The notes under the pieces are model-generated. The model saw only the letters and a program-made list of their open reading frames with translations. It was not told the DNA's origin and made no database searches. Position numbers and translations under genes: made by a program. From Anarhynchus alexandrinus (lineage: Eukaryota; Chordata; Aves; Charadriiformes; Charadriidae): a DNA stretch of 64,000 nucleotides. The DNA lies in contig VUYV01000148.1 of assembly GCA_008711295.1 (NCBI GenBank), forward strand, positions 2,209,627 through 2,273,626, written 5' to 3'. Positions within the stretch are counted from its first letter, which is position 1; each line of letters opens with the position of its first letter. Shown piece by piece: positions 60,344 to 64,000 of the stretch.

Positions 60344-63300
60344 CTACAAGAGAAATACAAAGCAATGCTTTACTGTTATTTCTGGAATGCCTCTTCTCAT
60401 GTACACGCAGCCTGAGTGAGGGCAGCTCCGCAGGTTCTGCTCCCAGGCACTTCCTCCTTTTCTTTACGGTGATGCTCCCCGATTTCGCTCCCCCATACAT
60501 CCACTTAGCAAGACACCTCTAAGAAGCTAGTCTTCCCTGACAGCCACCTCATCTCCACGATGCAGTGCACTCCTTAGTTTCAGAAGATAGTCTTAGAATT
60601 GAATAGCAAACATAAATGGAAGATTCACTTGTGTGCAACACACATACCTTCCCCATTAACACCAATGACTCCTTAAATAACTTGATTACTCCATGTAAGA
60701 CTACACAGATTCCCGAGCAGCAAGCACACTCATACATCTCGGCATTTCCATCCCTTGAATTTGCAGTACAATTCAACTGAACAAGCTGCCGTGAAGTCTG
60801 CCCACTGCCTCCCAGGTACTCCATCCTTGGGCACACTTACTTAATGATGGAAACCACTTTCTATCTTAAGACAACCCAAATACTCTTAAAAGTGTCACCA
60901 TATACAGCTTGCCTTGACTATGAAGCACAAGATACATCCTACTCATATGGATCTGCGCTTACTATAAAAGCTGTATCACATCGAAATGACATTCTCATTT
61001 TGATGCTAGAAATAAACCAAATTAGATGAAGGAGTAAGGATGACTATTTTGAGAAACATTTTTCCTTGGTTAAAGGCAGAGCAGCATATGTTAGGTGATA
61101 CGCTCTCCTTACAGATCCTACTACTAGCTCAAGCACTTTCCAACACCTCTTTATCATTAAGATTTGTTATTTCAGCAAACCGCTGACTGTTGCGGGAAAA
61201 GTGTACATGCTGTCGGAAAAACAGCCAGTTACCATGCTGCGTGGCTTTAAGATATACTTTTAAAAGTTCTGCCTACTGATGCTAGAGACAGCTGGATAGC
61301 AAGTCTACTCTCTTGTGCTGAGCACTCAGAGAGATGCACTATCGCAGGACCTGGAAGCTCCACTTCCCACTGACTGGGGATCCGGCTGGGACTGCAGTAC
61401 TGCGGCCGCACCAGCAAGGAGCTTGCGAGACCGGCCCAAGAAGCCCCACGAGCACAGGCAGCCAGACTGCAGTTCACTTCAGGAGTCTTTATGCTATTTA
61501 TTGCACCTACAGACAAATATCAAACCAAATCCAAGTTAAGCTTTACGAAGTCTCCAGCACTGACAAGCCAGAGAGGATAAGATGCATATTTGTTGGCCGG
61601 TAAGAGCTGCGCTTTGCAGCAAAGGGAGGAGGCTGCCTTCCTCCAGAATCTCGCTCCTAGCACGGGGAAATGGCACAGGATCCCAGCCCAGGCTCCCAAG
61701 CTTGAGCTGTAAAAACAAACACGCTTCCTTTGTTTAAACAGAGTCCCGGCGAGCCTTGCCCCGAGCGCGCCAGCGTGCCAACAGAGAGCCTCCGCAGGTA
61801 CTGCAGCCATCCAGGGTCACACTCGGTCTTGCAACACTGTGCCTGGAAGACTGAAGGAAGAACACAGCAAGAACCAAACTGGTAATAACCTCAGCATTTG
61901 TGGTGTCAGGCTCCGGGGAATTCAGTAGAGCCAACACATCTGGCAGCCATTTTGAGGAGGAGTGCAGGGTTTCAGAGGCCTCCGTGTTCCAGGCGCTCCA
62001 GAAACGCAGCGCTCTGCATATATGCACAAACATACCTGCAGCTTATGTTTCTCATTTCCTGGAGGACTTGGATGAACAAGAGATCAGGCTCTAGACGAGA
62101 GCACCAAAGCCTCAACTACTGGCTGCTTTACATGAAGCCCCAAATGTTTGGCTGAAGCAGTAACTCCCCCCCGCCCCAAACTAATCTTTTGCTAATAGAA
62201 GCGGGAAAGGGGGGTGGAAGAAGGAGAGTAACAAATGATCCCCGTGTGCTTGCTGCAGCGTAAATCCATTCCAAGTCCTAAGGTGGATCCTGCAGCAGCT
62301 CAGGTTTTACTCCTGCTAGAAACCGAGCTCTTAGATCCGCAGCTACGGCGAGTATGGATTCATCTGGCCCACTCCCCCCTCCCCTCCCAGCACCCCAGGG
62401 GAAAAAAAAACCCACAGACTTTGATTTGTTCGTAGTGAATTTTAGCCCTCTGAAGCTACCGAAGAACGTGCCTGAACTGCTGGAAACACGTCTGCCCCAT
62501 TCCAATGCACGCGCGGCGTGCCAGGGATCCACGCGCTGCCAGACGCCTCCGGTTATTTGTTTTAACTGTTACCTCAAACTTACGCATTTTACAATGAAAC
62601 AATTAATACCACAGTGAATCTTGAGGATGCCTAGCAGAGTTAGAACAGGTTTCTTCTTAAGTGTGTACGTTATTGTCCCACTCGTTCTGTTTGAACTCTC
62701 TGCTCAACAGCCATGAGATCCTACTTACACAGTGCTCTTAAATGACAGCTTAGAGAAGGATTTTAATGAATGCTGCTACCCAAAGGCCTCTGGAAGGAGG
62801 GGGAAAAGATTAGTTTCAGACCAGCAGCAAGGTTTTAGCTCTCAGACTAGCCTCCTGAGTTTTTTTGCTCGCTGTCAGGGCCTAACTGCTATAGCAAGTG
62901 TATTAAAAGACTGATTCTGCTTCCCTTGGTTAATGAACTGTTCATCAAGGCAGCTCGCTGCACTAACAAAGACTGATGAATGCTGCTCCTGCACTGCTGG
63001 CCTCTCCGCAAGCAGAGAGCATTTCCTGGGTCTTCGCATAAAGCCAGGGAAGCGCTAAAGAATGCCATTTTAATTGACTAGTTATGACCGCATTCTTCAA
63101 CCTTTTACTGTAAGCATAAGAGAAACTGATTTTTAAATCTGAACAAGACACTTGATCTTCATAACCGAGGTAAGAATTAGCACTTTGGCAGGAGCACCGC
63201 GGCTGCTTTCTCCCTATCTTTCATGGGTTCATTAGCATGCAGATCTCCAGCCGTTAGTGTTTGCTGCCAACAGGACCTGGAATTGTACAGCACCAACTTT

Positions 63301-64000
63301 ATCTTCAGTTACAACACATCTCCTTTCAACTACACACCAATCAGTTGTACTGTTCTGTACAATTTCGCGGAACCTTCGTTTCAGAATGTTTCCCCTTTTG
63401 TCATCACTGGCAAGAGTGGTGGCCAGCGCTATTTTACCTGGAAGGATTGGTGTGACCCCAATCAAGTCTGCTCAGCAGAACACACGCATTTCTGAATTTA
63501 AGACAAAGACAGCTCTGAAAAAGTGAGTCTGACTTTCAAGGTTAATATCTACACAAACACCTGGAACTTGTACAAAGCCTCTGAAAATTAAGAGAGATGT
63601 TTATCACTGCCTATTCAAAAGACACTACGCTGATACAAAGTCACCTGCCATAATACTAGTCTCATGGCTTTTTCTAAAAGAGTTAAGGAGCATCTGAAAT
63701 TCATACCACATTTGTGTTGTCAGGACTGGCTCTTGTAAACTTTTGGACTAGCTCCCATGGTCAGAACATTATGCAAAGTGTCCCCTAAATAAAATGTAAA
63801 TGGCTATGATGAAATAAAAAAACCTTCAAGAGTCATCTGTATATTAGGAGTTTTTATCAAGCAAACAATAGCATGAAGCCACTTAGCTTTTCAATTTCAC
63901 ACTCTGGAGCTCTTATACATCAGATGCCTCTTGTTAGTCTAAATCCCATAATTACTCTTCACTTTGCTGACCTCAATAAATAAGTAAACTAACGCTCAAA
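60344..64000 (-). other. PHF12: PHF12 intron sequence, no exon recognised
   Basis: I searched the minus strand for the missing first half of PHD1 (a CDSCKEGG-like segment) and the acidic N terminus, and found neither. The intron upstream of the 60343 exon therefore runs past the right edge, and the start codon lies outside the window. Confidence 0.6.

Overview
The window is a vertebrate genomic segment, most likely from a bird. The genes are compact and intron-split, the promoters are GC-rich CpG islands (two carry runs of N), and the interspersed repeats I recognise are CR1 LINE fragments, the dominant avian repeat. All four protein genes whose exons I could reconstruct lie on the minus strand. 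Read from left to right they are ERAL1, the miR-451/miR-144 cluster, FLOT2, DHRS13 and PHF12. From memory this is the gene set of human 17q11.2.

Layout. Positions 1-2290 hold nothing I can call. Positions 2290-3115 are a CpG island broken by a 478-base gap, a candidate promoter for a leftward gene outside the window (FAM222B by synteny only). ERAL1 has 11 coding exons (5717-10219, 471 aa). Just upstream lies a repeat-rich GC stretch with the two microRNA hairpins (miR-451 at 11258-11314, miR-144 at 11504-11576). Further upstream are an ~84-bp minisatellite and a cluster of GATA motifs. FLOT2 (16393-37700) can be rebuilt in full as 11 coding exons giving 428 aa. A twelfth exon is a same-length homologue of exon 3, so the gene appears to carry a mutually exclusive exon pair. 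A CR1 copy separates FLOT2 from DHRS13 (38958-41587, 5 exons, 328 aa). The DHRS13 stop codon sits inside an AATAAA hexamer. Two CR1 fragments separate DHRS13 from PHF12. Thirteen PHF12 coding exons (43623-60343, 926 complete residues to the stop) are present; the start and the first half of the first PHD finger lie beyond position 64000.

Function. The genes do not form a pathway. ERAL1 is a mitochondrial 12S rRNA chaperone GTPase. miR-144/451 are erythroid microRNAs. FLOT2 is a lipid-raft scaffold. DHRS13 is a membrane-anchored short-chain dehydrogenase. PHF12 is a PHD/FHA corepressor subunit of SIN3-type complexes. All exon boundaries were set by hand from GT/AG sites, reading phase and family similarity, and every internal exon length agrees with its phase. 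The strongest item for follow-up is the duplicated FLOT2 exon 3. Next are the orientation of ERAL1 relative to the microRNA cluster and the DHRS13 stop/poly(A) overlap.
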